Assembly: GCA_029972225.1 (NCBI GenBank) | Contig: CP124756.1 | Span: 3,910,279 to 3,974,278 of the forward strand | Length of the DNA stretch: 64,000 bases | Reading direction: 5' to 3' | Source: Candidatus Thiothrix putei | Lineage (GTDB): Bacteria > Pseudomonadota > Gammaproteobacteria > Thiotrichales > Thiotrichaceae | Shown here: piece after piece, positions 28,846 to 37,780 of the stretch | Layout: each line of letters starts with the position of its first letter | Position numbering within the stretch: position 1 is the first letter of the stretch | Made by a program: the position numbers and the translations under genes | Notes under the pieces: model-generated | What the model saw: the letters and a program-made list of their open reading frames with translations, nothing else | Told to the model about the DNA's origin: nothing | Database searches by the model: none

Positions 28846-29327
28846 GCCCCCTTGTAACAAGGCAATGCAAACAAATCACAAACCCGCCGCTCCAAACGGG
28901 CTAAATCTTCCGCCACTGCGCCACGATCATCGAGTACATGCAAGCGCAACTTACCATTTTCTGACACGCACACACTCAACGTACCCGGCAACAAACTGAT
29001 GCAATACATAAAAAACGAGCGGATTGGCCCTTGAGGAAAAATAAGACGGTATTCATAGAACGCCACCGACAATGACACGCGCGGTTGCCACACCCGCAAC
29101 GCAATATCCAAACCACCACGCAAAGATTCGCGTAGGAAAAACACCGCAAAGCGCAATGCGCCAAGGAATGAAAACGTTAAGGGATAAGGGGCATGGCGCT
29201 GCAACCGATAACTCCACAGCGCCAACATCATGAACGGCAACCCGACCAGCAAAGAACCGAGATCACCACTGGTCAATAATAACCAGAGTGCCAGCAATAC
29301 CATAATTACTAAAACTATCAATTGCAT
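28839..29327 (-). CDS. mrpE: Mrp-type antiporter subunit E
   Basis: A 162-residue MrpE-like membrane protein. Helices lie near residues 3-20 and 25-40, followed by a conserved cytosolic part with FFLRESLRGGLDIALRVWQPR, SLLPGTLSVCV and LHVLDDRG. It is the first of eight Mrp-like genes and starts 38 bases after the LCIB-like gene. Confidence 0.92.
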   Translation of the reverse strand: MQLIVLVIMVLLALWLLLTSGDLGSLLVGLPFMMLALWSYRLQRHAPYPLTFSFLGALRFAVFFLRESLRGGLDIALRVWQPRVSLSVAFYEYRLIFPQGPIRSFFMYCISLLPGTLSVCVSENGKLRLHVLDDRGAVAEDLARLERRVCDLFALPCYKGAL

Positions 29328-29365
29328 AACGTTTTATCCCTTATTGGCTTTCTTTCACACCGGCA

Positions 29366-30517
29366 CTAATACGGCAAATGCAGGTAAATCTCTTCCTCGT
29401 CTTCCATCATCTGAATCGCCGCATCCAAGCCCAATTGCTGCGGGTTATCCGCGCTACACGCCTGCAAACGCGCAAACAGCGCCTCTTGTTCCAGCACATA
29501 GCGCTCACCGTTTTTCAATTGCACATACGCCGCCCAGGGAATGAATTTGGTTAACACAAACGCCTGTTCCGGCGACGGTGAAATATCCACATGCAAGCCT
29601 GCAATGTAGAGCAAATTACGCCCCCGATACGCGCTATCTTGTGAAATGCTGCGGTAAGCACGGTCGAATTCGGCTTGCGTATTGGCTTGCGCTGCCGTCA
29701 GCATTGGCTCAGCAGACGTCACAATCCAGGGCATTGCGCCGATCAGGTTTTGCTCCAATTGGCGTGACCCGTCGGTGTCTTCCCGCAAGCTGGTGTGGTA
29801 GGTGAAATATTCCGGCAACAAGGCATCGCCAAGCGGTTGCTTGCCCGTGCCTTCGTTGAAAAACCAGCGCATGTGCTGAAAAAAAGCGTCGGTCGCCATG
29901 AACGTGCGCGACGTGCTTTGCATGGCAATCGGTAACATTTCACCGTCATGCTGGTGTTCCACCATTTTTTCCAGATGCAACACCAAACTGCGTTCCCGGC
30001 TACGCGACAAATATTGATTGTCCAAGGTCAAGCGGCAATGATCCGCCCGCATATCCACGAAAATGTTTTGGCAAGCAAACTCGTATTCGCGCAAATACCA
30101 TTCCAACGTGGCGTGGATTTTGCCGCAGTTACTGGAGCAGCGGTGATTCGCCGTCTGGATGCGCCGATAAGAACCAAAGGTCATGGCTTCGGGGTCATAA
30201 CCGACGTGGCTAGAATGCACAATCACCAAATCTTTACCGTGATGCGCGTGTGGGCCATGCCGGTCACACGCCATAATCCCGCCCACTTGCCCGTGGTTGA
30301 ATGGAAATATCCCAAAATGTTTTGCCAGCAAAATCACCGGGTAGCCTTGACTCTCATCCGAACAAAACGCCCGTGAGGGCATGATTTTTCCCGGCTCAAA
30401 CCCCAGTTCCACACACCAGTTAAACAAACGCGGCACGAAATTACTGTAACGAAACCAGTAATTTTCCATGCGAAAATGCCCCAAACTGGCTTGCACATTG
30501 TCACGGACGTTGTACAT
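29366..30517 (-). CDS. LCIB/C-type (limiting-CO2-inducible) carbonic anhydrase homologue
   Basis: A 383-residue soluble protein. Its core (residues about 40-170) has the Cys/His-rich stretches I associate with the LCIB/LCIC family of algal and bacterial beta-like carbonic anhydrases: MPSRAFCSDESQGYP, CDRHGPHAHHGKDLVIVHSS, HVGYDPE and CSSNCGKIHATLEWYL. It has no signal peptide or membrane helix. ATG 30517 is one base after the stop of the 99-residue gene; a longer frame exists but lies inside that gene. Its place between csoS1D and mrpE suggests it converts CO2 and bicarbonate at the membrane module. Zn ligands are not assigned. Confidence 0.82.
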   Translation of the reverse strand: MYNVRDNVQASLGHFRMENYWFRYSNFVPRLFNWCVELGFEPGKIMPSRAFCSDESQGYPVILLAKHFGIFPFNHGQVGGIMACDRHGPHAHHGKDLVIVHSSHVGYDPEAMTFGSYRRIQTANHRCSSNCGKIHATLEWYLREYEFACQNIFVDMRADHCRLTLDNQYLSRSRERSLVLHLEKMVEHQHDGEMLPIAMQSTSRTFMATDAFFQHMRWFFNEGTGKQPLGDALLPEYFTYHTSLREDTDGSRQLEQNLIGAMPWIVTSAEPMLTAAQANTQAEFDRAYRSISQDSAYRGRNLLYIAGLHVDISPSPEQAFVLTKFIPWAAYVQLKNGERYVLEQEALFARLQACSADNPQQLGLDAAIQMMEDEEEIYLHLPY

Positions 30518-30518
30518 G

Positions 30519-30818
30519 TTAGTCGCCCTCACCCAATTCCGCATCCCAGCCCTTGGCTTTCGCCTCACGAATCGCATGACTATGCAATTCGCTGTGCCGC
30601 TGCTGCAATTCCGGTGGTAGACGGCTGGGCAAATGCCCGTATTGCATCCATTCCGCATGGACTTTTTCATACAGGTTTTGCAACATTCCAGCATTCCAGC
30701 CTGCGCACTGTTCGGTATCGGGCAGTAAGCCAAACACCCACGCATCGCGAATCAGTCGCCCGACCGGACTCATGCCAAATTGTTTATCGTTATGTAAACC
30801 TTCGTATTTTCCGCTCAT
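30519..30818 (-). CDS. Hypothetical protein in carboxysome/LCIB operon
   Basis: A 99-residue soluble protein, not recognised. Motifs include MSPVGRLIRDAWVFGLLPDTEQCAGW and a His/Glu-rich C-terminal helix (PELQQRHSELHSHAIREA), probably all helical. AGAGGAA precedes the ATG. It sits between csoS1D and the LCIB-like gene, one base from the latter, so it may be its partner or assembly factor. That is inference from position. Confidence 0.7.
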   Translation of the reverse strand: MSGKYEGLHNDKQFGMSPVGRLIRDAWVFGLLPDTEQCAGWNAGMLQNLYEKVHAEWMQYGHLPSRLPPELQQRHSELHSHAIREAKAKGWDAELGEGD

Positions 30819-30842
30819 GGTATTCCTCTGTATTCACCCGTG

Positions 30843-31472
30843 TTACGCCGTCGCCCGCGCATTAATGCTGGCAATGGCGCGTTCTGCTGCTTGCATGGCT
30901 TGGGCGGTTTCCGCCTCACTGCCCATCATAATCAACCGCCCGAATGCGCCGTAAGCTTTCACATCCACCAAGGTGACGTGCGCGGCTTTTTCGGCTTCGT
31001 TGGCAGCGTACACAATATAACCGGCGGGTTCGGTTTCAAAAATAAACATGCTTTTGCCCGGTAACAACATCGAACCGTGACGCAACTGGCGGTTGATCAG
31101 GGTAGCATGATCGGGGGTAATGGCGCGGATGATTTCTTGCCAAGCGACGCGGCACGCCATGCGATTTTCGACATCCGCATGAATTTCACGCAAGACTGCT
31201 TCGCCCGCTGAAGTCACTTCACTTTGGTTACGGTAGTGAACCTCCATCGAACCGAAGGCGCGTTCTACCACCTGTTGACCGAGGCGCACATTGGTAGCTT
31301 TGAGCGCAATGTCACTGAGGCGGTGCACTGCCATGCCCGGTGCCACTTCAATCCACAAGCAGGCATCGCCGGGGATCGGCAAAAAGCCTTGCGAAGAAGT
31401 CGCCAAGTACGAAGCAAGCTGAGGTTGCAACGAATCAATAAAGGAATACACGCGCAAAGTGACATTATTCAT
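30843..31472 (-). CDS. csoS1D: Carboxysome shell pseudohexamer CsoS1D (tandem BMC)
   Basis: A tandem-BMC shell protein of about 209 residues that forms gated trimers in the alpha-carboxysome shell. Characteristic stretches are [70 protein letters not shown], and [15 protein letters not shown] 31472 (MNNVTLRVY) overlaps the cbbR stop by eight bases; an ATG at 31478 is possible. It is on the opposite strand from the main carboxysome operon. Confidence 0.93.
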   Translation of the reverse strand: MNNVTLRVYSFIDSLQPQLASYLATSSQGFLPIPGDACLWIEVAPGMAVHRLSDIALKATNVRLGQQVVERAFGSMEVHYRNQSEVTSAGEAVLREIHADVENRMACRVAWQEIIRAITPDHATLINRQLRHGSMLLPGKSMFIFETEPAGYIVYAANEAEKAAHVTLVDVKAYGAFGRLIMMGSEAETAQAMQAAERAIASINARATA

Positions 31473-32451
31473 CGGCATCAGGCTCAAGTTTTGGGTTCAA
31501 AAGCGAGGTTGGCAGGTGCAAACGCTTAACGTTGATGTCTTCCCACATCCGCGCCCCGTCTTGTAACAGAAAATCGAGAAAGCGTTTGGAGGTATTGGAA
31601 AGCTTTTTCCCTTTCAAATGCACCGCGTGCCAACCGCGCATGAGCGGAAAATGTTGCACATCCAAGATGGCGAGCAAACCCGCTTCCAGTTCAAGGCGCA
31701 AATTGTGAAACGACAATACCGAAATGCCCAAGCCTGCCATGACCGCTTGCTTGATGGCTTCGCTACTGCCAAGTTCCATGTAGATATTGGCTTCCAGCCC
31801 GTGTTCGGCAAACAGTTTGATGCGGGCTGCACGTGTGCCGGAACCCTCCTCCCGTGACAAAAAGCGTTCTTGGGCAATGCGTTCCAAGGTAATGTTGCGC
31901 TCCCCAACCAAGGGGTGATTGGGTGGGGCAATCACCACAATGGGGTTATCAAGGAAATATTCAGCGGCGAGTTCCAGATTACCGCTGGTGGGAATCGTCC
32001 CCATGATCACCAAGTCATCCAGATTATCCTCCAAACGGCGGATCACTTTCGCTTGGTTGGTAATGGTGAGACGTGGCTCCACCCGTGGGTAATCCTTGAG
32101 GAACGTGCCGAGTAAATGCGGCATGAAATACTTCGCGGTGGTAATCGCGGAAATATTCAACGGGCCTTTCACGCCCCCTTCCATACCAATCATGTCGTCG
32201 TTGAGCACCCGCAAACGGTCTAGGACATCGCGACATGCCTCGAACAGTTCACGCCCGGCTTCGGTGAGGAATAAACGCTTGCCGATTTGTTCCGTCAGCG
32301 GGATGCCGACACTTTCCTCCAAGCGTTTAATCTGGATAGACACCGCCGGTTGGGTCAGGTGCAATTCCTCCGCTGCCCGCGTAAACGACAAGTGCTTGCC
32401 TACGCTGTAAAACAGGCGCAACTGGTGCAGGGTAATGTGGCGCAGGTTCAT
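31465..32451 (-). CDS. cbbR: LysR-type regulator of CO2 fixation CbbR
   Basis: A 328-residue LysR regulator. The N-terminal helix-turn-helix reads [34 protein letters not shown] in segments, and an effector-binding domain follows. The start is ATG 32451 or 32454 (ATGATG). It is divergent from the cbbLS side and heads the csoS1D-LCIB-Mrp run, the usual place for CbbR. It should bind the TTA/TAA-rich sites upstream and activate CO2-fixation genes. Confidence 0.93.
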   Translation of the reverse strand: MNLRHITLHQLRLFYSVGKHLSFTRAAEELHLTQPAVSIQIKRLEESVGIPLTEQIGKRLFLTEAGRELFEACRDVLDRLRVLNDDMIGMEGGVKGPLNISAITTAKYFMPHLLGTFLKDYPRVEPRLTITNQAKVIRRLEDNLDDLVIMGTIPTSGNLELAAEYFLDNPIVVIAPPNHPLVGERNITLERIAQERFLSREEGSGTRAARIKLFAEHGLEANIYMELGSSEAIKQAVMAGLGISVLSFHNLRLELEAGLLAILDVQHFPLMRGWHAVHLKGKKLSNTSKRFLDFLLQDGARMWEDINVKRLHLPTSLLNPKLEPDADE

Positions 32452-32486
32452 CATTAAGTCCGCTTTATCAAGAGCATTTACATTTA

Positions 32487-32502
32487 CTTAGGTTAATCTA
32501 AG
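32487..32502. promoter_or_regulatory. Palindrome in the cbbR upstream region
   Basis: CTTAG-N6-CTAAG, an interrupted palindrome with central TTAA-like bases, lies 36 bases before the cbbR start. Its size and AT content suit a LysR-type binding site (autoregulation). Position and symmetry are the only evidence. Confidence 0.45.
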
Positions 32503-32513
32503 CAATATTAATG

Positions 32514-32548
32514 ATTAACTTTAGTTGATTGTCAAGCTAATTTATAGT
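32514..32548 (+). promoter_or_regulatory. Predicted CbbR-linked promoter, copy 1
   Basis: A 16-bp element (ATTAACTTTAGTTGAT, 32514-32529) contains TTTAGT (32520-32525), 17 bases before TATAGT (32543-32548). The same 16 bases and the same hexamers with the same 17-bp spacing recur before cbbL at 33480-33514. It would drive the small membrane protein gene at 32573. The poor -35 suggests activator dependence. Confidence 0.6.
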
Positions 32549-32572
32549 GCGCCTCAATTCGAGGAATTTACT

Positions 32573-32809
32573 ATGTCGCAACCACAGCACGATGATCAAC
32601 ACGAGGCAAAACCGATGGAACACACGCTCCCCCCCAAGCAGTCGATCTTAAGCTGTGACCCCGCTGTATTGGCGATTTTATTGGTATTTGTATTGTTCTT
32701 TTCTGCGCTGTTACCCAGTGCATGGCCACTGCTTGTCGGGGCGACCCTGGTGGGTTTAGCCATCCGCTGGGGAGTTCTTTGGTATGATCGACACCGGGAA
32801 AAACGCTAA
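32573..32809 (+). CDS. Small membrane protein of the CbbR regulon
   Basis: A 78-residue protein. It has a polar, His/Gln-rich N-terminus, two membrane helices (about 31-48 and 50-66) and a basic end (WYDRHREKR). ATG 32573 follows GAGGAATTTACT; the open frame extends upstream without a ribosome site. No family is recognised. Its promoter matches that of cbbL, so it is probably induced with CO2 fixation, perhaps in inorganic-carbon handling at the membrane. The role is inference. Confidence 0.7.
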   Translation: MSQPQHDDQHEAKPMEHTLPPKQSILSCDPAVLAILLVFVLFFSALLPSAWPLLVGATLVGLAIRWGVLWYDRHREKR

Positions 32810-32830
32810 CGCCAACACGAGGAAATCACC

Positions 32831-33397
32831 TTGCACCATTTTGTAAGCAATAACATTGCAACGGCCTGCCAAGCAGTGCAACAGGGTAAAGTGATTGCTT
32901 ACCCAACTGAAGCGGTGTTTGGCTTAGGCTGTGACCCGGCCAATCTTGAAGCGGTGCAGCGCATTCTTACGCTTAAACAACGCCCCGCACACAAAGGGCT
33001 GATCCTGATTGCGGCTGATTTGCAACAGCTTGAGCCGTGGTTATTACCGCTCGAAGCGGCGTTACTGCAACAAATCTTACCCACTTGGCCGGGAGCGGTG
33101 ACGTGGTTGTTACCCGTGCGCCCTGAGGTTTCCCCGCTCATTCGAGGCGAACACGACACACTGGCGGTGCGGGTCACAGCGCATCCTGTTTGCCGGGAAT
33201 TGTGCCACTGTCTGGGGCATCCGCTCATTTCCACCAGTGCCAATTTGAATGGGCAAGAACCCGCCCGCAACGTGACAGAAATCCTCCAGCAATTTGACCA
33301 GCAATTGGGGTTTGTCTTGGATGCGCCCTTGGGCGGGCAATTACAGCCGACCCAAATTCGTGACGGGCGTACCGGGCAGGTGATCCGAGCCAGTTAA
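32831..33397 (+). CDS. tsaC: Threonylcarbamoyl-AMP synthase TsaC (Sua5/YciO/YrdC)
   Basis: A 188-residue enzyme making threonylcarbamoyl-AMP from threonine, bicarbonate and ATP for the t6A modification of tRNA. Motifs are YPTEAVFGLGCDP, ILTLKQRPAHKGLIL, LAVRVTAHPVC and ISTSANLNGQEPA. The start is TTG 32831 after GAGGAAATCACC; no ATG is nearby. It lies 21 bases after the small membrane protein gene, probably in the same transcript. Bicarbonate is its substrate, an interesting but possibly chance link with the CO2-fixation setting. Confidence 0.93.
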   Translation: MHHFVSNNIATACQAVQQGKVIAYPTEAVFGLGCDPANLEAVQRILTLKQRPAHKGLILIAADLQQLEPWLLPLEAALLQQILPTWPGAVTWLLPVRPEVSPLIRGEHDTLAVRVTAHPVCRELCHCLGHPLISTSANLNGQEPARNVTEILQQFDQQLGFVLDAPLGGQLQPTQIRDGRTGQVIRAS

Positions 33398-33479
33398 CTA
33401 CCAAAGCCCCCACGAACCATTAACGCCCCTTAATTCCTACCATTAACATTAACCAAAGTTTATGAAAACAATTTTTACA

Positions 33480-33514
33480 ATTAACTTTAGTTGATCATTC
33501 CCCTTGCTTATAGT
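33480..33514 (+). promoter_or_regulatory. Predicted CbbR-linked promoter of the cbbL carboxysome operon
   Basis: The 16-bp element (33480-33495) identical to that at 32514-32529 contains TTTAGT at 33486-33491, followed after 17 bases by TATAGT at 33509-33514. TTA-rich half sites continue upstream at 33440-33470 (ATTAACATTAACC). The predicted start leaves a leader of about 60 bases before cbbL. Confidence 0.65.
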
Positions 33515-33579
33515 TGCTCCATCTGACGCACCGAGGTCAGAGCAAGATTCCCTAGAGCAACTTCTGCAAGGAGAAGATG

Positions 33580-34998
33580 ATGGCAAAGAAATACGAAGCC
33601 GGGGTGAAGGAATACCGGCAAACCTATTGGCAGCCTGACTATATCCCGTTGGATACGGATATTCTGGCGTGCTTCAAGATCACCCCGCAACCGGGTATTG
33701 ACCGTGAAGAAGCGGCTGCGGCGGTTGCGGCAGAGTCTTCCACCGGTACTTGGACGACCGTGTGGACAGACTTGCTGACCGACATGGATTACTACCGTGG
33801 TCGTGCGTACATGATCGAAGATGTACCGGGCGACGACACCTGCTTCTATGCCTTCATCGCTTACCCGATTGACCTGTTTGAAGAAGGTTCGGTAGTCAAC
33901 GTCTTCACCTCATTGGTGGGTAACGTATTCGGCTTTAAAGCGATCCGCGCCCTGCGTCTTGAAGACGTGCGCTTCCCGATTGCTTACGTGAAAACCTGTA
34001 ATGGCCCGCCGCACGGTATCCAGGTTGAACGTGACAAAATGAACAAGTACGGTCGCCCCATGCTGGGTTGCACCATCAAGCCTAAGCTGGGTTTGTCTGC
34101 GAAGAACTACGGTCGGGCGGTATACGAATGCTTGCGCGGTGGCTTGGACTTCACCAAAGACGACGAAAACATCAACTCACAGCCATTCATGCGCTGGCGT
34201 GACCGCTTCCTGTTCGTGCAGGACGCGATTGAAACCGCAGAAGCGCAAACCGGCGAACGCAAAGGTCACTACCTGAACGTAACCGCACCTTCCCCTGAAG
34301 AAATGTATGAGCGTGCTGAGTTCGCTAAAGAAATCGGCTCACCGATTATCATGCACGACTTCCTGACTGGCGGGATGACGGCTAACACCGGTCTGGCACG
34401 CTGGTGCCGTAAAAACGGCATGTTGCTGCACATCCACCGGGCGATGCACGCGGTACTCGACCGTAACCCGCACCACGGTATCCACTTCCGAGTACTGACC
34501 AAAGCACTGCGTTTGTCGGGTGGCGACCACCTGCATACCGGTACGGTGGTGGGCAAGCTGGAAGGCGACCGCGCTTCTACACTGGGCTGGATCGACCTGT
34601 TACGTGAATCTTACGTACCCGAAGACCGTTCACGCGGCATCTTCTTCGACCAAGACTGGGGTTCAATGCCGGGCGCATTCGCTGTCGCCTCCGGTGGTAT
34701 CCACGTCTGGCACATGCCTGCACTGGTGAACATTTTCGGTGATGAGTCTGTTCTGCAATTCGGCGGCGGTACATTAGGGCATCCATGGGGCAACGCGGCA
34801 GGTGCGGCGGCTAACCGTGTGGCATTGGAAGCGTGCGTTGAAGCGCGTAACCGTGGTGTTGAACTGGAGCGCAACGGTAAGGAAATCCTCACCAAAGCGG
34901 CACAGTCTAGCCCTGAACTCAAGATCGCCATGGAAACATGGAAAGAAATCAAGTTCGAGTTCGACACCGTTGACAAACTTGATGTTCAGAACCGCTAA
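33580..34998 (+). CDS. cbbL: RuBisCO large subunit, form I (IA-like)
   Basis: A 472-residue ribulose-1,5-bisphosphate carboxylase/oxygenase large chain, which fixes CO2 inside the carboxysome. The active site includes [18 protein letters not shown], the carbamylated Lys in [17 protein letters not shown], and [12 protein letters not shown], with [17 protein letters not shown]. Two adjacent ATGs exist; 33580 is six bases after AAGGAG and gives MAKKYEAG. It heads the operon cbbL-cbbS-csoS2-csoSCA, the form IAc carboxysomal arrangement. Confidence 0.98.
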   Translation: MAKKYEAGVKEYRQTYWQPDYIPLDTDILACFKITPQPGIDREEAAAAVAAESSTGTWTTVWTDLLTDMDYYRGRAYMIEDVPGDDTCFYAFIAYPIDLFEEGSVVNVFTSLVGNVFGFKAIRALRLEDVRFPIAYVKTCNGPPHGIQVERDKMNKYGRPMLGCTIKPKLGLSAKNYGRAVYECLRGGLDFTKDDENINSQPFMRWRDRFLFVQDAIETAEAQTGERKGHYLNVTAPSPEEMYERAEFAKEIGSPIIMHDFLTGGMTANTGLARWCRKNGMLLHIHRAMHAVLDRNPHHGIHFRVLTKALRLSGGDHLHTGTVVGKLEGDRASTLGWIDLLRESYVPEDRSRGIFFDQDWGSMPGAFAVASGGIHVWHMPALVNIFGDESVLQFGGGTLGHPWGNAAGAAANRVALEACVEARNRGVELERNGKEILTKAAQSSPELKIAMETWKEIKFEFDTVDKLDVQNR

Positions 34999-35016
34999 TC
35001 ACAGGAGTTGCAAACC

Positions 35017-35346
35017 ATGGCTGATTTTCAGGATTACAAACAAACCGTCAAGTACGAAACCTTTTCTTACTTGCCTGCGCTGACGGCAGACCAAACCCGC
35101 CAGCAAATTCAATACATCGTGTCACAGGGCTGGAATCCAGCTATCGAACACGTGGAGCCTGCCAGATCCCACAAGTATTACTGGTTCATGTGGAAGCTGC
35201 CCATGTTCGGTGAGCAAAGCGTTGACCGTATTCTTTCAGAACTCGAAGCGTGCCATCGGGAATACCCCAACCACCACGTGCGTCTGATCGGTTACGACAA
35301 CTACACCCAAAGCCAAGGCACATCGTTTGTTGTGTACCGCGCTTAA
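35017..35346 (+). CDS. cbbS: RuBisCO small subunit, form I
   Basis: A 109-residue small subunit that completes the L8S8 enzyme. It contains [37 protein letters not shown] and [23 protein letters not shown] 35017 follows ACAGGAGTTGCAAACC. It is 18 bases after cbbL and 22 bases before csoS2. Confidence 0.97.
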   Translation: MADFQDYKQTVKYETFSYLPALTADQTRQQIQYIVSQGWNPAIEHVEPARSHKYYWFMWKLPMFGEQSVDRILSELEACHREYPNHHVRLIGYDNYTQSQGTSFVVYRA

Positions 35347-35368
35347 CGACTGACAGGGAGGAGACACC

Positions 35369-37768
35369 ATGCCAGCACAACCTGCAAACAGCGCGGATAA
35401 AGCCCGCGAAGCAGCCGCCGCGCGTCGGCGGGCTGCTGCCCAGCGCAGTGCCGGTCAGTCACGCCCGGTAGCTGTTAAGCCAGCACCTGCGGCATCCACC
35501 CGACCTGAACCTGCACAAGCTGCCCCGGTGGCAGCTTATGCAGCCCCGTCCACCGCTGTTGTCGTTGCCATCAATGCCAGTGCGAACAAAGCGCGTGAAG
35601 CGGCTGAACGCCGCCGCATCGCCGCCCAACGCAGTGGTGTGCAAGCTCGGCAACGCTCGCGCCCAACAGTAGCCCCCGCACCTGCGGTTGCCGCTTACCC
35701 CACCAGCACTGCTTTGGAAGACAATCTAGGCAGTCTGTTTGGCAGTGAGCCGGTGACAGAAGAAGCGATGGATGCGCTGTGCGAACTGGTCGAAACTGAT
35801 CCGAACGCTTTGGGTGTGAGTGGTAACAGTGTCCGTGCCATTTGCCGTAACCGTCGCCAACAACTGGCAACGCAAGGCAAAGCCGCCGTACCACGTCGTC
35901 CCGGTAGCCGTCCTGTTGGTCGTAACCCACGCATGGGTGTCGTCCCGCAAGGGCGTGATGCTGCTCGCCAGCACCGTGTACAAGCGGCACGTGGGCAACG
36001 CCCCGATGCACCCGCCGCACCGCGTCCCACCGGGCGAATGCGTCCGCAGCGCGTCCCCCCCAAGGTCGAAGTTGACGAGACCCTGTTGGGAAACGCAGTG
36101 ACCGGCACACAGGTGAGTCGTGTTACCGCTAATACCGTGACGGGGGGCGAAGCTGGTACTTGCCGCGCGGTAACAGGAACGGAATACCTCGGCACTGACC
36201 ATTTCGACACCATTTGCGGGACACGTCCCGAACCGAATCCGCCGAAAGTCGGGTTAACCGTAACAGGTGGCGGTCTGGCAGTTTCCGGTACGGAAGTCGG
36301 TCGTTCCGGCAAAGTGACCGGTGATGAAGTGGGCAGTTGCCGCGCCGTCACTGGCACGGAGTACCTAGGGCTGGAGCAGTTCTCAGCGTTTTGTGAAAAC
36401 AAAGGCTTAACGACTCGCGCTCCCAAGGTAGTGGCTGGGACAACGGCGCGCAAGCAGCTAACGGTAACAGGTGTGGATGAAGCCCGCCTGCAACCTGTCA
36501 CCGGCAATGAGCCGGGCGCGGGACGCAGCATTACCGGTTCGCAATATTCGGATGCCGGTGCTGCACGCCTAACCATTAATGGGCCGCAGAAGGTTGCCTT
36601 AACGCACACCGTCGCGGGTCGTGAAGTGACAGGGACAGAAGTCGGGCGTTCGATCAAGGTAACGGGTGATGAATACGGCAGTTGCCGCCCGGTAACGGGG
36701 ACGGAGTACGTATCCAGCGAGCAATTCCAATTCATTTGCAAGACGCAAGCACCCGCGCGTTCTGCCAAAGTGGGGGAGGATAACAGCCAGAAAGGACAGC
36801 GTATTACCGGCAATCTCGTCAATCGTACTGAAAAAGTCACAGGAAACGAGGCAACAGCAGTGGGTAAAGTAACCGGTTCACAGTATGGCGACAGCCAAGT
36901 GGCAAATCGTGCGCCACCGAAAGCGTATCCGATGCAAACCCTTGCGGGGCGCAGTCTGACAGGCAATCGGGTGGATCACAGCCCAAAGCTCACCGGTGAT
37001 GATCGTGGCGGCTGCTTGCCCGTCACCGGTACTGAATACTACGGCAAGGAACATTTTGCCCAGTATTGTGCAAGCGAACCGCCACAACAGCACCATGCGC
37101 AGGGTCACGACCACCCTCATGAGCATGATCACGGCGAAGGTGAACACGGCTTTTGCTGTGACGAATGCGCGGCTGACCATTTGCTGAAAGTGAAAGTGGC
37201 GCAAGCACGGCGCATGTTGCCACCGCCGCCGGTGATGTGTCATGGCTGTGCTGACAGTGCCGTAGCAGAAGCGAAACAAGCAGCCCAACAAGCGGCAGCG
37301 AGTTTCAGCATTCAATCACCGGCACAAGCAGCACTCGGACGGGTAACAGGCAATGCCTACGAAGGTGCGGGGCGCATTACCGGCCCTGGCAATCGTGGCA
37401 ACCAAGTGGTTTCCGGCACACCCGAATTCCGCTACCAGCAGCCAGCAGCAGCCACGGTTGCCAGCGAACCGGTAGCGACCAGTGCCGAACCAGCCGCCTC
37501 GCGTGTGACCGGCGACGGGCGTGACAACCTGCGCATCACGGGTGACGACTGGGGTCGCAGCCAACGCATGACCGGTACGGAAGGGCGGTGGGCGCAAAAC
37601 CGCAACCCGACCTTACGTGGGATGCAACCAGCGATGGCCATGGTGAATGCTCACGCCAACAAGTCACTGGAACGCCCCGAAGCACCGCCTATCGCTAATG
37701 TGACAGGCAGCAGCGGCAACAGTGGCAAAGGTGCGCTCATCACCGTTTCCGGTGGAGCCAGAGGTTAG
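35369..37768 (+). CDS. csoS2: Carboxysome scaffold protein CsoS2
   Basis: A 799-residue disordered scaffold that binds RuBisCO and the shell. The N-terminal region (1-230) has basic helices AREAAAARRRAAAQRS and KAREAAERRRIAAQRS that bind RuBisCO. Six M-repeats (about 235-570) alternate Cys-bearing units (VTGTEY followed by a Cys) with shorter Cys-free units. The C-terminal region carries RVTGDGRDNLRITGDDWG and ends in GALITVSGGARG. Between the M and C regions is a His-rich stretch (about 572-592) followed by CCDEC (596-600) and CHGC (624-627), which is unusual. AGGGAGGAG precedes the start. A C7 run at 36055-36061 could be a frameshift site. Confidence 0.95.
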   Translation: MPAQPANSADKAREAAAARRRAAAQRSAGQSRPVAVKPAPAASTRPEPAQAAPVAAYAAPSTAVVVAINASANKAREAAERRRIAAQRSGVQARQRSRPTVAPAPAVAAYPTSTALEDNLGSLFGSEPVTEEAMDALCELVETDPNALGVSGNSVRAICRNRRQQLATQGKAAVPRRPGSRPVGRNPRMGVVPQGRDAARQHRVQAARGQRPDAPAAPRPTGRMRPQRVPPKVEVDETLLGNAVTGTQVSRVTANTVTGGEAGTCRAVTGTEYLGTDHFDTICGTRPEPNPPKVGLTVTGGGLAVSGTEVGRSGKVTGDEVGSCRAVTGTEYLGLEQFSAFCENKGLTTRAPKVVAGTTARKQLTVTGVDEARLQPVTGNEPGAGRSITGSQYSDAGAARLTINGPQKVALTHTVAGREVTGTEVGRSIKVTGDEYGSCRPVTGTEYVSSEQFQFICKTQAPARSAKVGEDNSQKGQRITGNLVNRTEKVTGNEATAVGKVTGSQYGDSQVANRAPPKAYPMQTLAGRSLTGNRVDHSPKLTGDDRGGCLPVTGTEYYGKEHFAQYCASEPPQQHHAQGHDHPHEHDHGEGEHGFCCDECAADHLLKVKVAQARRMLPPPPVMCHGCADSAVAEAKQAAQQAAASFSIQSPAQAALGRVTGNAYEGAGRITGPGNRGNQVVSGTPEFRYQQPAAATVASEPVATSAEPAASRVTGDGRDNLRITGDDWGRSQRMTGTEGRWAQNRNPTLRGMQPAMAMVNAHANKSLERPEAPPIANVTGSSGNSGKGALITVSGGARG

Positions 37769-37780
37769 GAGGGTCGTTAA

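Noticed and set aside
35695..36966. 423-codon antisense open frame inside csoS2
   Set aside because: The repetitive VTG codons of csoS2 give long shadow frames; no family motif or ribosome site.
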